From assembly GCA_035550375.1 (NCBI GenBank), contig DASZPH010000040.1, positions 1 through 64,000 of the forward strand: 64,000 nt of DNA, read 5' to 3'. The notes under the pieces were generated by a model. That model ran no database searches and was not told where the DNA came from. It worked only from the letters and a program-made list of their open reading frames with translations. The DNA is from DASSFG01 sp035550375 (lineage in GTDB: Bacteria > Planctomycetota > Planctomycetia > Pirellulales > JAICIG01). The position numbers and the translations under genes are program-made. Positions 55,413 through 63,028 of this stretch are shown here, one piece after another. How positions within the stretch are numbered: the stretch's first letter is position 1; the number at the start of each line of letters is the position of its first letter.

Positions 55413-55517
55413 CCCTCTCCCTTTGGGAGAGGGTTAGGGTGAGGGCGGCGGAAGCGCCATCGGCGTCGATTTGAAGGCGGCGTCCCCTCACCCCTGCCCT
55501 CTCCCGGTGGGAGAGGG
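55413..55517. repeat. BIME-like element 4 (shorter core)
   Basis: The REP hairpins CCCTCTCCC-TTT-GGGAGAGGG (55413-55433, followed by TTAGGGTGAGGG) and CCCTCTCCCGGTGGGAGAGGG (55497-55517, preceded by CCCTCACCCCTG) face each other. The core is shorter and unrelated in sequence to elements 1-3. It fills the gap between the first vertex gene and the aldehyde dehydrogenase gene. Confidence 0.65.
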
Positions 55518-55552
55518 AGACAGCGAACCATAAACCCAAACCCTGAATCCTC

Positions 55553-56986
55553 ATGCAAGCCACCGAAACCCTGATCCGCAGCGTCGTCGAACAAGTGCTG
55601 GCCCAGATGGGCAACGGCAAGGCGCCCGCGACTCCCGTGCGCCGCGGCTACGATGGCCGACATGGCATCTTTACGTGCGTCGACGAGGCGGTCGCCGCGG
55701 CCACCGAAGCGTTTCATAAGCTCTCGGAGCGGACGCTCGAAGAGCGCAAGCGGATCATCGACCACATTCGCCGCATCTCGATCGACCAGTGCGTCGAGCT
55801 CGGGACGATGGAGATGGAAGAAACCAAGATCGGCCGGCTGACGCACAAGATTGAGAAACTCAAGACCTTGGGCGAACGCACGCCCGGCGTCGAGTTCATG
55901 CGGAGCGAGGTCTTTAGCGGCGACCACGGTCTGGCGGTCATCGAGCACGCCCCCTTCGGCGTGATCGGAGCGATCACGCCGGTCACGCACTCGCTGCCGA
56001 CGATTACCGGGAACGCGGTGAGCATGATCGCCGGTGGCAACACCCTGGTCGTGAATCCGCACCCCAGCGGCAAAAAGGTGGCGGCGGAAGGCGTGCGGCG
56101 CTTCAACCAGGCCATCTACGCCGACCTGGGCATCGACAACCTGATTTGCGTCATCGCCGAGCCGACGCTGGAGTCGGCGCAGGCCATTTTCAAGCATCGC
56201 GGCATCAAGCTGATCTGCGTCACTGGCGGACCGGCGGTGGCGCGGGCCGCCATGAACAGCGGCAAGCGGGCCATTGTGGCCGGTCCGGGCAATCCGCCAG
56301 TCGTCGTGGACGAGACGGCCGACCTCGACCGGGCCGCCCGTTCGATCATCCGCGGCGCCGCCTACGACAACAACCTGCTCTGCATCGCCGAAAAAGAAGT
56401 GTTCGTGGTGGCCGAAGTCTTCGACGCCATGATGTCGGCCATGGAACGGGCCGGCGCCGCGAGGCTCAACGCTCGCGAGGTCGAGGCGTTGACGAAGGTG
56501 GCCATCACCACCGTCGGCGAAGGGGAGCATAAGCACGACGTGCCGGCGAAGGACTTTTTGGGACAGGACGCGGCCGTGCTCGCCCGCGGCATCGGAAAGC
56601 AGATTTCCGGCGACGTAGAGTTGCTCTACGGCGAGACCGACGAAACCAACCCGTTCGTGCCGGTCGAGCAGATGATGCCGTTTGTTCCGTTTGTGCGCGT
56701 GCGTGACTTCGACGAAGCGGTCGAGAAGGCGAAGTTCTACGAGCACGGCTTCCGGCACACGGCGATCATTCACTCCAACAACGTGAGGAATATGACCCGA
56801 ATGGGCCGCGAGATGGATACGACGTTGTTCGTCAAAAACGGCCCCTGCATGGCCTCACTGGGCTTGGGCGGCGAGGGCTATTTGTCTTTCTCCATCGCCA
56901 CACCCACCGGCGAAGGAGTGACAACTCCCTTGACGTTCACCCGCGAGCGCCGCTGCTCGATGATCGACGATCTACGGATAATTTGA
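55553..56986 (+). CDS. pduP: CoA-acylating aldehyde dehydrogenase (PduP-type) of the BMC
   Basis: The 477-residue protein has an N-terminal amphipathic helix (TETLIRSVVEQVLAQMGNGK) of the encapsulation-peptide type. The catalytic domain has EHAPFGVIGAITPVTHSLPT, NPHPSGKKVA, ICVTGGPAVARAAMNSGKRA, GPGNPPVVVDETADLDRAAR and the active-site Cys in YDNNLLCIAEKEVFV. PduP-type enzymes oxidise an aldehyde to acyl-CoA with NAD+. In this locus the aldehyde is most likely lactaldehyde from the aldolase at 57775. It is the central enzyme of the pathway and of the compartment. Confidence 0.95.
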   Translation: MQATETLIRSVVEQVLAQMGNGKAPATPVRRGYDGRHGIFTCVDEAVAAATEAFHKLSERTLEERKRIIDHIRRISIDQCVELGTMEMEETKIGRLTHKIEKLKTLGERTPGVEFMRSEVFSGDHGLAVIEHAPFGVIGAITPVTHSLPTITGNAVSMIAGGNTLVVNPHPSGKKVAAEGVRRFNQAIYADLGIDNLICVIAEPTLESAQAIFKHRGIKLICVTGGPAVARAAMNSGKRAIVAGPGNPPVVVDETADLDRAARSIIRGAAYDNNLLCIAEKEVFVVAEVFDAMMSAMERAGAARLNAREVEALTKVAITTVGEGEHKHDVPAKDFLGQDAAVLARGIGKQISGDVELLYGETDETNPFVPVEQMMPFVPFVRVRDFDEAVEKAKFYEHGFRHTAIIHSNNVRNMTRMGREMDTTLFVKNGPCMASLGLGGEGYLSFSIATPTGEGVTTPLTFTRERRCSMIDDLRII

Positions 56987-57059
56987 GGAGACTGCAGGGT
57001 GGGGACGAGCACCACGAGTCCCATCAGAAGATGAGACGAAAGGTCTGTGGCGCCTGCCC

Positions 57060-57118
57060 CCCGCTCGCCGTTAAACGACCCAAAACCAAAGACCCAAGAC
57101 CCAAAACCTAAGACCTCT
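57060..57118. repeat. AAGACC-rich repeat upstream of the second vertex gene
   Basis: Short units of the type CCAAAACC / AAAGACCC / AAGACC are reiterated here (for example GACCCAAAACCAAAGACCC), ending a few bases before the start at 57125. A similar stretch precedes the aldolase gene (57738-57767). Confidence 0.45.
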
Positions 57119-57124
57119 TTTAAC

Positions 57125-57382
57125 ATGCAAATCGGCACCGTGGTCGGCACCGCGATTTCGACCATCAAGCACCGGTCGCTTGAGGGCCAGAAACTGCTCG
57201 TCGTGCAGTTGCTCGCCAGCGACGGCCGCTCGCCCGACGGCGAGCCGGTGCTGGCGGTCGACGGCCTGGGGGCCGGCCGCGGCGACCGCGTTGTGCTGAC
57301 GAGCGACGGCAAGGCGATGCAAGAGTTGTTGAAGAACCAGGCGACCCCGGTCCGCTGGAGCGTGATAGGAATTCCCGACTGA
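57125..57382 (+). CDS. BMC-P pentameric vertex protein (EutN/CcmL family), second
   Basis: ATG 57125 gives 85 residues. The pattern is QIGTVVGTAISTIKHRSLEG, QKLLVVQLLASDG, LAVDGLGAGRGDRVVLTSDG and VRWSVIGIPD. Its stop overlaps the next ATG by one base (TGATG), so the two vertex proteins are made from one coupled message. An extension further upstream in the same frame is a Lys/Pro-rich sequence from the AAGACC repeat and is not real protein. Confidence 0.93.
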   Translation: MQIGTVVGTAISTIKHRSLEGQKLLVVQLLASDGRSPDGEPVLAVDGLGAGRGDRVVLTSDGKAMQELLKNQATPVRWSVIGIPD

Positions 57383-57675
57383 TGCGTATCGGCAAGGTCG
57401 TTGGCACGGTGACGTTGAACCGCTCGCACCCGAGCCTGACGGGCGCCTGTTTGCGTCTGGCGGTCCCGATGACGCTCGACGAACTGGCGAGCCACGCGGA
57501 ACCGGCCGCGGAAGAGCTGGTCGTTTACGACGAGTTGGGGGCCGGTCACGGCAGCCTGATCGCCATCAGCGAAGGGGGCGAAGCGGCCCAGCCATTTTAC
57601 CCGGACATGAAACCGGTCGACGCCTACAACGGGGCGATTCTCGATTCGGTGGATGTACTAGAAAGAAGGTCTTAG
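57382..57675 (+). CDS. BMC-P pentameric vertex protein (EutN/CcmL family), third
   Basis: The 97-residue protein has RIGKVVGTVTLNRSHPSLTG, RLAVPMTLDELASHAEPAAE, LVVYDELGAGHGSLIAISEG and NGAILDSVDVLERRS. It resembles EutN/CcmL but the middle part (TLDELASHAEPAAE) is longer than in the other two. The start overlaps the previous stop codon. Having three distinct BMC-P proteins fits the known planctomycete PVM loci. Confidence 0.93.
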   Translation: MRIGKVVGTVTLNRSHPSLTGACLRLAVPMTLDELASHAEPAAEELVVYDELGAGHGSLIAISEGGEAAQPFYPDMKPVDAYNGAILDSVDVLERRS

Positions 57676-57767
57676 GTCTTGGGTCTTAGGACTTGCAGTC
57701 CGACGACATTTAGTACCTACGAGCCACGCCCAAGAACCTAAGACCGAAAACCAAAGACCTAAGACCC
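57667..57767. repeat. imperfect inverted AAGACC/GGTCTT repeat, hairpin before the aldolase
   Basis: GGTCTTAGGTCTTGGGTCTT (from about 57668) can pair with the opposite-sense CCTAAGACC and AAGACCTAAGACCC blocks at 57738-57767. It fills the gap between the third vertex gene and the aldolase and may form a transcript hairpin that changes relative expression of shell and enzyme genes. Confidence 0.45.
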
Positions 57768-57774
57768 GAGCAAC

Positions 57775-58638
57775 ATGCCTCCACTACATAAGCTTAAGGA
57801 AGAAATCTGCGACATCGGCCGGCGGCTCTACAACAAGGGTTTTGCCGCGGGCAACGACGGCAACATCAGCTACCGCCTTGGCGAGAACGAGGTGCTGTGT
57901 ACGCCCACGTTCATCTCCAAGGGGTTCATGAAACCCGACGACCTGTGCATCGTGGACATGCAGGGGAACCAGATCAGCGGCCGCCGCAAACGGAGCAGCG
58001 AGATCTTGCTGCACCTCACGATCATGCGCGAGCGGCCGGACGTGAAGAGCGTCGTCCATTGCCATCCGCCGCACGCGACGGCCTTCGCGGTGGCCCGCGA
58101 GCCGATCCCCCAGTGCGTGTTGCCCGAAGTGGAGGTGTTTCTGGGCGACGTGCCGATCACCAAGTATGAGACGCCGGGCGGCCAGGCCTTCGCCGACACG
58201 ATTCTCCCCTTCGTCCACAAGGCGAGCGTGATCATCCTGGCGAACCACGGCACGGTGAGCTACGGCGACTCGGTCGAGCACGCCTACTGGTGGACGGAAG
58301 TGCTGGACGCCTACTGCCGCATTCTCCTTTTGGCTCGCGACCTGGGGCGGGTCACTTACCTCAACGAACAAAAGACCCGCGAACTGCTCGACTTCAAAAC
58401 CCGGCTGGGATTCACCGACGCGCGGTTGTCGCCAGGCATGGAAAATTGCGACATCTGCGCCAACGACGTCTTTCGCGATAGCTGGAAGGAAACGGGCGTC
58501 CAGCGCAAAGCGTTCGACGCCCCGCCGCCGCTAAGACCCAAGAACATTGCCGAGCCTGCGTCGCTCGGCGGCGAGCAGGAGGCGCTGGTGCAGGCGATCA
58601 CCGACCGGGTGGTGGCCGCTTTGAACGGCAAGAAATGA
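57775..58638 (+). CDS. class II aldolase (fuculose/rhamnulose-phosphate type) of the BMC
   Basis: The 287-residue protein has class II aldolase (AraD/FucA) signatures: NKGFAAGNDGNISYRLGE, KRSSEILLHLTIMRERPD (catalytic Glu), VVHCHPPHATAFAVA (zinc-binding His pair) and ILANHGTVSYG (third His). FucA/RhaD members cleave L-fuculose-1-P or L-rhamnulose-1-P into dihydroxyacetone phosphate and L-lactaldehyde. The C-terminal extension (EALVQAITDRVVAALNGKK) is amphipathic and matches the N-terminal targeting helices of PduL and PduP in character, so it is probably a C-terminal encapsulation peptide. A CXXC pair (CDICAND) lies before the extension. Confidence 0.93.
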   Translation: MPPLHKLKEEICDIGRRLYNKGFAAGNDGNISYRLGENEVLCTPTFISKGFMKPDDLCIVDMQGNQISGRRKRSSEILLHLTIMRERPDVKSVVHCHPPHATAFAVAREPIPQCVLPEVEVFLGDVPITKYETPGGQAFADTILPFVHKASVIILANHGTVSYGDSVEHAYWWTEVLDAYCRILLLARDLGRVTYLNEQKTRELLDFKTRLGFTDARLSPGMENCDICANDVFRDSWKETGVQRKAFDAPPPLRPKNIAEPASLGGEQEALVQAITDRVVAALNGKK

Positions 58639-58723
58639 GGGAAGGAAGATGGCCGCAGGCGGAGCGGCTCGCTTTCGGCCCCAAGCCCGATCACGACTCT
58701 CGAATCCACTACAAGTTCATCCT

Positions 58724-59665
58724 ATGAAAGTTTCTATTATCGGCGGCGCGGGTCTCGTTGGCTCCTGTGCGGCCTTCGCCCTGCAGATGGGCCGCGTGGT
58801 CCGCGAAATCGCGCTCTTGGACGTCAACGCCGAAGCGGTCTCCGGACAGGCGCTCGACCTGCTGCACGGCGCCAGCGTCATGGCCGACCAGGTCATCACG
58901 TCGGGAGGCTACGAGCATATTCCCTCGAGCGACCTGATCTGCATCACGGCCGGCCTGCGGAGAAAGCCCGACGAAAGCCGCCTCGACCTGATCAACCGCA
59001 ACGTCGACCTGTTCGTGGGCATCCTGGCCGAGATCGCCAAGGCGGGCTACAAGAAAGACGCCGTGGTGCTGGTCGTCTCGAACCCGGTCGACGTGCTCAC
59101 CTATCTGGCGGCGCAGCGGCTTGACTTGCCGTCGAAGCAGGTGATGGGCCTCGGTACACAACTCGACACCATCCGTTTCCGCAGCCTGATCGCCGAGCGG
59201 CTGGCGGTGCCGCCGACGCAGGTTGCGGCGGTCATCCTCGGCGAGCACGGCGACAGCATGGTGCCAATCTGGTCGAGCGCCACGGCCGCGGGGATGCCGC
59301 TGGAGAAATTTCCGGGCTTCAACCCGAACGTCGCCAACGAGCTGTTCACGCGCGCCAAGGGCTCCGGCGCCGAAGTGATCAAGAAGAAGGGAGGCGCCGG
59401 GTTCGCCGTTGGCCTGGCGATTCAAGAAGTGATCGAGTCGGTTGCTCTCGACCGGCGGCGGATCCTGCCCGTGTCAAGCGTGCAGTCGGGCTGTTACGGC
59501 ATTCGCGACGTGGCCCTTTCTGTGCCGACGGTGGTGGGGCGCGGCGGCGTGCACGGCACACACGAAATTGAGCTTTGGCCGAAGGAAGTGCAGGCGCTGC
59601 GCAAGAGCGGGCAGGTGCTGAGGCAGACGGTGGATACCGTCCTGGCAAGGCTCAAAGGCGCTTAG
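58724..59665 (+). CDS. lactate/malate dehydrogenase-family enzyme of the BMC
   Basis: The ATG at 58724 starts the Rossmann fold directly (KVSIIGGAGLVGSCAAFALQ). The 313-residue protein has the expected ITAGLRRKPDESRLDLI, VVSNPVDVLTYLA, QLDTIRFRSLIAERL and catalytic His in GEHGDSMVPIWS. The specificity residue equivalent to LDH position 102 is Arg (Arg80), as in malate dehydrogenases; the catalytic Arg equivalent to 109 is Arg86. In the PVM pathway such an enzyme is thought to recycle NADH inside the shell, but the Arg suggests a dicarboxylic substrate. No encapsulation tail is obvious. It lies 86 bases after the aldolase. Confidence 0.92.
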   Translation: MKVSIIGGAGLVGSCAAFALQMGRVVREIALLDVNAEAVSGQALDLLHGASVMADQVITSGGYEHIPSSDLICITAGLRRKPDESRLDLINRNVDLFVGILAEIAKAGYKKDAVVLVVSNPVDVLTYLAAQRLDLPSKQVMGLGTQLDTIRFRSLIAERLAVPPTQVAAVILGEHGDSMVPIWSSATAAGMPLEKFPGFNPNVANELFTRAKGSGAEVIKKKGGAGFAVGLAIQEVIESVALDRRRILPVSSVQSGCYGIRDVALSVPTVVGRGGVHGTHEIELWPKEVQALRKSGQVLRQTVDTVLARLKGA

Positions 59666-59684
59666 CGGGGGTAACGAGGAAGAC

Positions 59685-59762
59685 CGTAGGTGGGACGAGC
59701 GAAGCGGGTCCCACCACAGCAACCTGAATCGGTGGGACTCGCTTCGCTCGACCCGACCTACG
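59685..59762. repeat. long imperfect hairpin (about 30-bp arms) before the last BMC gene
   Basis: CGTAGGTGGGACGAGCGAAG (then CGGGTCCCACC) pairs with GGTGGGACTCGCTTCGCTCG (then ACCCGACCTACG) across a 15-base loop with a few mismatches. It ends eight bases before the ATG at 59771, where no Shine-Dalgarno sequence is seen. It probably belongs to a dispersed palindromic repeat family, but its position could influence translation of the gene. Confidence 0.6.
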
Positions 59763-59770
59763 TAAGCGCT

Positions 59771-61039
59771 ATGCAAAAATCGCTCGATCGAAAACTGGCC
59801 GCGATTCACGCCGATCCGTCGGGTTCCAAGGAGTTCATCCTCGCCGACGCCAAGGATGCCGACATGGCTTTTGGCATCGGCGCTCCCGGCCGCTCCCCCG
59901 AGATGCACGCCGGCGAGGTGCGGATGCGCACCCTCGGCGAATATCGCCAGCAGATCCGCGAGATCGTCCGGCAGGGAATTGTCGACATCATGCTCATGTC
60001 GGCCAGCACCAACGACGTGCTGGCAATCCAGGAGGGGCTGTTCGACGACAGCCCCGTCACACCCGCGGCGCGGGCCAACGACACCAGCGATATTTTTCTG
60101 GCCCGCGGCAGCTCCTATGTTCAGGAGCCGTCGCGGCCGTTCCGCACGGCGGCCGTCGACCACATCCAGTGCGGTCGCGTCGGGTGCCAGCCCGGCGAAC
60201 GGGTGCGCGGAGCGAACCTGGGCCTCTACAGCATCACGTTCAACAACCGTCTCGACGAAGACCTCTGGGCGCTAGAAGAATACCGCCAGTTCCGCCTCGA
60301 AGCCGAGGCCAAGGGTTTCAGACACTTCTTGGAGGTTTTTGATCCCAACGCGCCGCACGATCTGGCGGCAGATCAGGTTCCCAGGTTCATCAACGACTCC
60401 ATCGCCCGCGCGCTGGCGGGCGTGGCCCATGCCGGACGTCCGCTTTTCCTGAAGGTCGTCTACCACGGCCCCAAAGCGATGGAGGAGCTGGTCAGTTACG
60501 ACCCGCACCTGGTGGTCGGGATCTTGGGGGGCAGCTCGGGCACGACCTACGACGCCTTCAAGTTGCTCGCCGACGCGCAAAAGTACGGTGCCCGCGTGGC
60601 CCTGTTCGGCCGCAAAATCAACAACGCCGAGTCTCAACTCGCCTTCGTGCAGTTTCTGCGTCTGATCGTCGACAGAGTCATCGGCCCGGAAGAGGCCGTG
60701 CGGGCCTATCACGCCGTGCTCGAAAAACTTCGCATCAAGCCCCATCGATCGCTGGAGGACGACCTCGTGCTGCAGAGCGGCATCATGAGCTACGGCGGAT
60801 CGAGCAGTGTTACGGTTCCGGCCGGAGTGCCTGCATCCGGCAGCGCTGCGTCGCCAGTCGCCGGCCCTCAAGACTGCGGCTGTGGCGGGCCGAGCAAGGA
60901 AAAATGCGCCTGCCAGCAGAAGCCTGCGACGTCCTTGGCCGCCGCGGCCCCCGTGCCCGATTTCTCTCGCATGACGCAGGCCGAGAAGCTGGCCTACAAT
61001 CAGGCGAAGCGCGACCGGATTTTTGGAAGGTTCGGATAA
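59771..61039 (+). CDS. TIM-barrel-like BMC-associated protein with Cys-rich C-terminal tail, unknown function
   Basis: The 422-residue protein is the last gene of the BMC locus. I do not recognise an exact family, but the main body looks like an alpha/beta barrel related to class I aldolases (DeoC/LacD): RQGIVDIMLMSASTNDVLA, HFLEVFDPNAP, RPLFLKVVYHGPKAMEELVS, VVGILGGSSGTTYDAFKLLA and ARVALFGRKINNAESQ. Lys in FLKVVYHG is a candidate Schiff-base residue. A Gly/Ser/Ala linker leads to a Cys cluster DCGCGGPSKEKCAC (Cys369, 371, 379, 381) that could bind an Fe-S cluster or zinc. The last 29 residues (PDFSRMTQAEKLAYNQAKRD and on) are helical and may be a targeting tail. The long hairpin lies upstream. 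Confidence 0.75.
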   Translation: MQKSLDRKLAAIHADPSGSKEFILADAKDADMAFGIGAPGRSPEMHAGEVRMRTLGEYRQQIREIVRQGIVDIMLMSASTNDVLAIQEGLFDDSPVTPAARANDTSDIFLARGSSYVQEPSRPFRTAAVDHIQCGRVGCQPGERVRGANLGLYSITFNNRLDEDLWALEEYRQFRLEAEAKGFRHFLEVFDPNAPHDLAADQVPRFINDSIARALAGVAHAGRPLFLKVVYHGPKAMEELVSYDPHLVVGILGGSSGTTYDAFKLLADAQKYGARVALFGRKINNAESQLAFVQFLRLIVDRVIGPEEAVRAYHAVLEKLRIKPHRSLEDDLVLQSGIMSYGGSSSVTVPAGVPASGSAASPVAGPQDCGCGGPSKEKCACQQKPATSLAAAAPVPDFSRMTQAEKLAYNQAKRDRIFGRFG

Positions 61040-61126
61040 GAGCCGATCCGGGTGTTGATCGGGCATGCGAAACACCGGCTCGACCGTAGCCTAGATTTCC
61101 GTTGCTACCTTGATCTCCCAGAAAGT

Positions 61127-61846
61127 TCAGAGGGCAATCCGCCTGGCCGCACAGGCCGCCTGGTACGTCATTTCCAGGTCCATCGGCAAGCCGAGGTCGG
61201 GCATGATCCAGAGAGGAAGCGTCGGCAAAGCCTGGTGAAGGCTCAACGTTTGGGCCCATGTTTCCAAGGTCAGCCCCTGGCTGCCGGCTAACGTCCGGTA
61301 AGCGGCGGCGTAGAGATCGTGGCTCCCCTGGCCCGGCGTGGAAACCGGGGCCTCGAGAAGTTGCAGCAACTCGGCGTGCAGGTTGCCGGCCCGTTCGGTC
61401 ACGACGTCCACGACCATCACACTCACGCCGCTCTGCAAGTAGCTCGCACATTTCACCGCGAACATCCGCCGATGGCTCGGCCGGTCTTTGTTGGCGGGGC
61501 TGACCAGTTCAATCGCCGCCACCAGCCGAGGGCCGCCTTCTTCCTGCAGAACCTGCACCTCAAAAGTATCAGGAGCCTGAAAATCCAAGAGCGCGGTAGC
61601 AACTGGTTGCGGCGGCGCCCAAACCGCGACGCCAGACCCCGAAGCGGTGGATGGTCCTCCTTCTGCAAACGTGCCCACGTCGATTTCGACCTGGCCGCCC
61701 AGCTTGACACGAGCCTCCGCGACGAAATTCTCCGGCAGGAGGAGTTGATTGAGATGCAGCGCCATCGCTTCCGCCCAGGCACCGTGAAAGCTGTCCCAAT
61801 GCCGGCGCTGGCTGAGCGGAGGTCGGAAGTGATCGAGCAATGGCAT
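61127..61846 (-). CDS. DUF4058 family protein
   Basis: The chosen start is ATG 61846 (MPLLDHFRPPLSQRRHWDSF); the in-frame part upstream is not family-like. The 239-residue protein has the DUF4058 pattern: HWDSFHGAWAEAMALHLNQL, AIELVSPANKDRPSHRRMFA and VDVVTERAGNLHAELL. These proteins are common in planctomycetes and cyanobacteria, have an apparent nuclease-like fold and no known role. It is convergent with the BMC locus and divergent from the DUF1080 gene, so it is not part of either unit. Confidence 0.85.
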   Translation of the reverse strand: MPLLDHFRPPLSQRRHWDSFHGAWAEAMALHLNQLLLPENFVAEARVKLGGQVEIDVGTFAEGGPSTASGSGVAVWAPPQPVATALLDFQAPDTFEVQVLQEEGGPRLVAAIELVSPANKDRPSHRRMFAVKCASYLQSGVSVMVVDVVTERAGNLHAELLQLLEAPVSTPGQGSHDLYAAAYRTLAGSQGLTLETWAQTLSLHQALPTLPLWIMPDLGLPMDLEMTYQAACAARRIAL

Positions 61847-62026
61847 CTTTGAATTATGGGCTAAGGCAAGCAAGGCGGCAATTCTCGCTCCGTGGCGGAG
61901 ACGCAGGAAGGTGGCTCCGTCACGGATTGCCGGGGCTACTTTGGCCGCGTGACAGCCGCCACCGTTTCGAGTATTCTCGGAAGTTGATTTGCCCCCAAGA
62001 ACATTTGCTTCCGAGGACTGCACGCC

Positions 62027-63013
62027 ATGCGTCGTTTCTGTTTTGTCTTCGCCGCTCTCTTATTGCCCGTTTCAATGTGCGGTGCCGCCGACACTAGCCT
62101 GCCGACGTACACCGATGCTGCTTCGGCCGGTCCCGATTTCGTCGTTCAGGGTGAATACGCGGGTGAGGTGCCTATCGCGGATGGCGAAAAGCGAAAGCTG
62201 GGCGTTCAGGTGATCGCGCTGGGAGACGGAAAGTTCCGAGCGGTGGGCTATCACGGAGGATTGCCGGGTGAAGGATGGCAGAAGAGCGACGGCAAGCATA
62301 GCGTCGACGGGAAGAGCGAAAACGGCGTCGCGGTCTTCAAGGGTGAGGAGCTCCAGGCCCGCATCAAAGACGGCGTGCTCTCGATCGTCCGCGCGTCAGG
62401 GGAAGCGGTCGGCCAGCTCCACAAGGTCGAGCGCAAAAGCCCGACTCTCGGCGCCAAGCCGCCTGTGGGCGCGGCCGTGCTGTTCGACGGCACGAGTGCG
62501 GATAAGTTCGAGGGGGGCAAGATGACGCCCATGGGATGGCTCGAGGTCGGCCCGCGCAGCAAGCAATCGTTCGGAAGCTGCCAGTTGCATATTGAGTTCC
62601 GCACGCCTTTCATGCCCACGGCCGAAGGCCAGGCCCGTGGCAACAGCGGCGTGTACCTGCAGGAAAGCTACGAATTCCAGGTGCTCGATTCCTTCGGGCT
62701 GGAGGGGAAGAACAACGAGTGCGGCGGCCTCTACTCCGTGGCAGACCCGAAGGTCAACATGTGCTTTCCGCCCCTTTCGTGGCAGACCTACGATTTCGAC
62801 TTCACCGCCCCCAAGTTCGACGCCGACGGCAAGAAGGTGGCCAACGCGCGGGTGACTTTGCGTCACAATGGTGTGGTGATCCACGATGACCTGGAGATTC
62901 CCGGTCTGTCGCCGGCCGGGCGGCCCAACGAAGCCGCCACCGGCCCGCTGATGCTGCAAAACCACGGCAACCCCGTGGTCTACCGGAACATTTGGGTCGT
63001 GGAAAAGAAATGA
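62027..63013 (+). CDS. exported DUF1080 (3-keto-disaccharide hydrolase-like) protein
   Basis: The 328-residue protein has a signal peptide (MRRFCFVFAALLLPVSMCGA) and a DUF1080 domain in its C-terminal half: AAVLFDGTSADKFEGGKMTP, CQLHIEFRTPFMPTAEGQAR, GNSGVYLQESYEFQVLDSFG and ATGPLMLQNHGNPVVYRNIW. The fold is a concanavalin-like beta-jelly roll seen in glycoside-acting enzymes, and members of this family hydrolyse 3-keto-disaccharides. The first 140 residues form a separate small domain (DFVVQGEYAGEVPIADGEKR). Periplasmic or outer surface. It precedes the ribokinase gene by 15 bases and may be co-transcribed. Confidence 0.9.
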   Translation: MRRFCFVFAALLLPVSMCGAADTSLPTYTDAASAGPDFVVQGEYAGEVPIADGEKRKLGVQVIALGDGKFRAVGYHGGLPGEGWQKSDGKHSVDGKSENGVAVFKGEELQARIKDGVLSIVRASGEAVGQLHKVERKSPTLGAKPPVGAAVLFDGTSADKFEGGKMTPMGWLEVGPRSKQSFGSCQLHIEFRTPFMPTAEGQARGNSGVYLQESYEFQVLDSFGLEGKNNECGGLYSVADPKVNMCFPPLSWQTYDFDFTAPKFDADGKKVANARVTLRHNGVVIHDDLEIPGLSPAGRPNEAATGPLMLQNHGNPVVYRNIWVVEKK

Positions 63014-63028
63014 CCTGAAGCGGTCGCC

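Noticed and set aside
57047..57124. N-terminal extension of the second vertex protein
   Set aside because: The extra 26 residues are Lys/Pro/Thr-rich and come from the AAGACC repeat; the family starts at the Met of MQIGTVVG.
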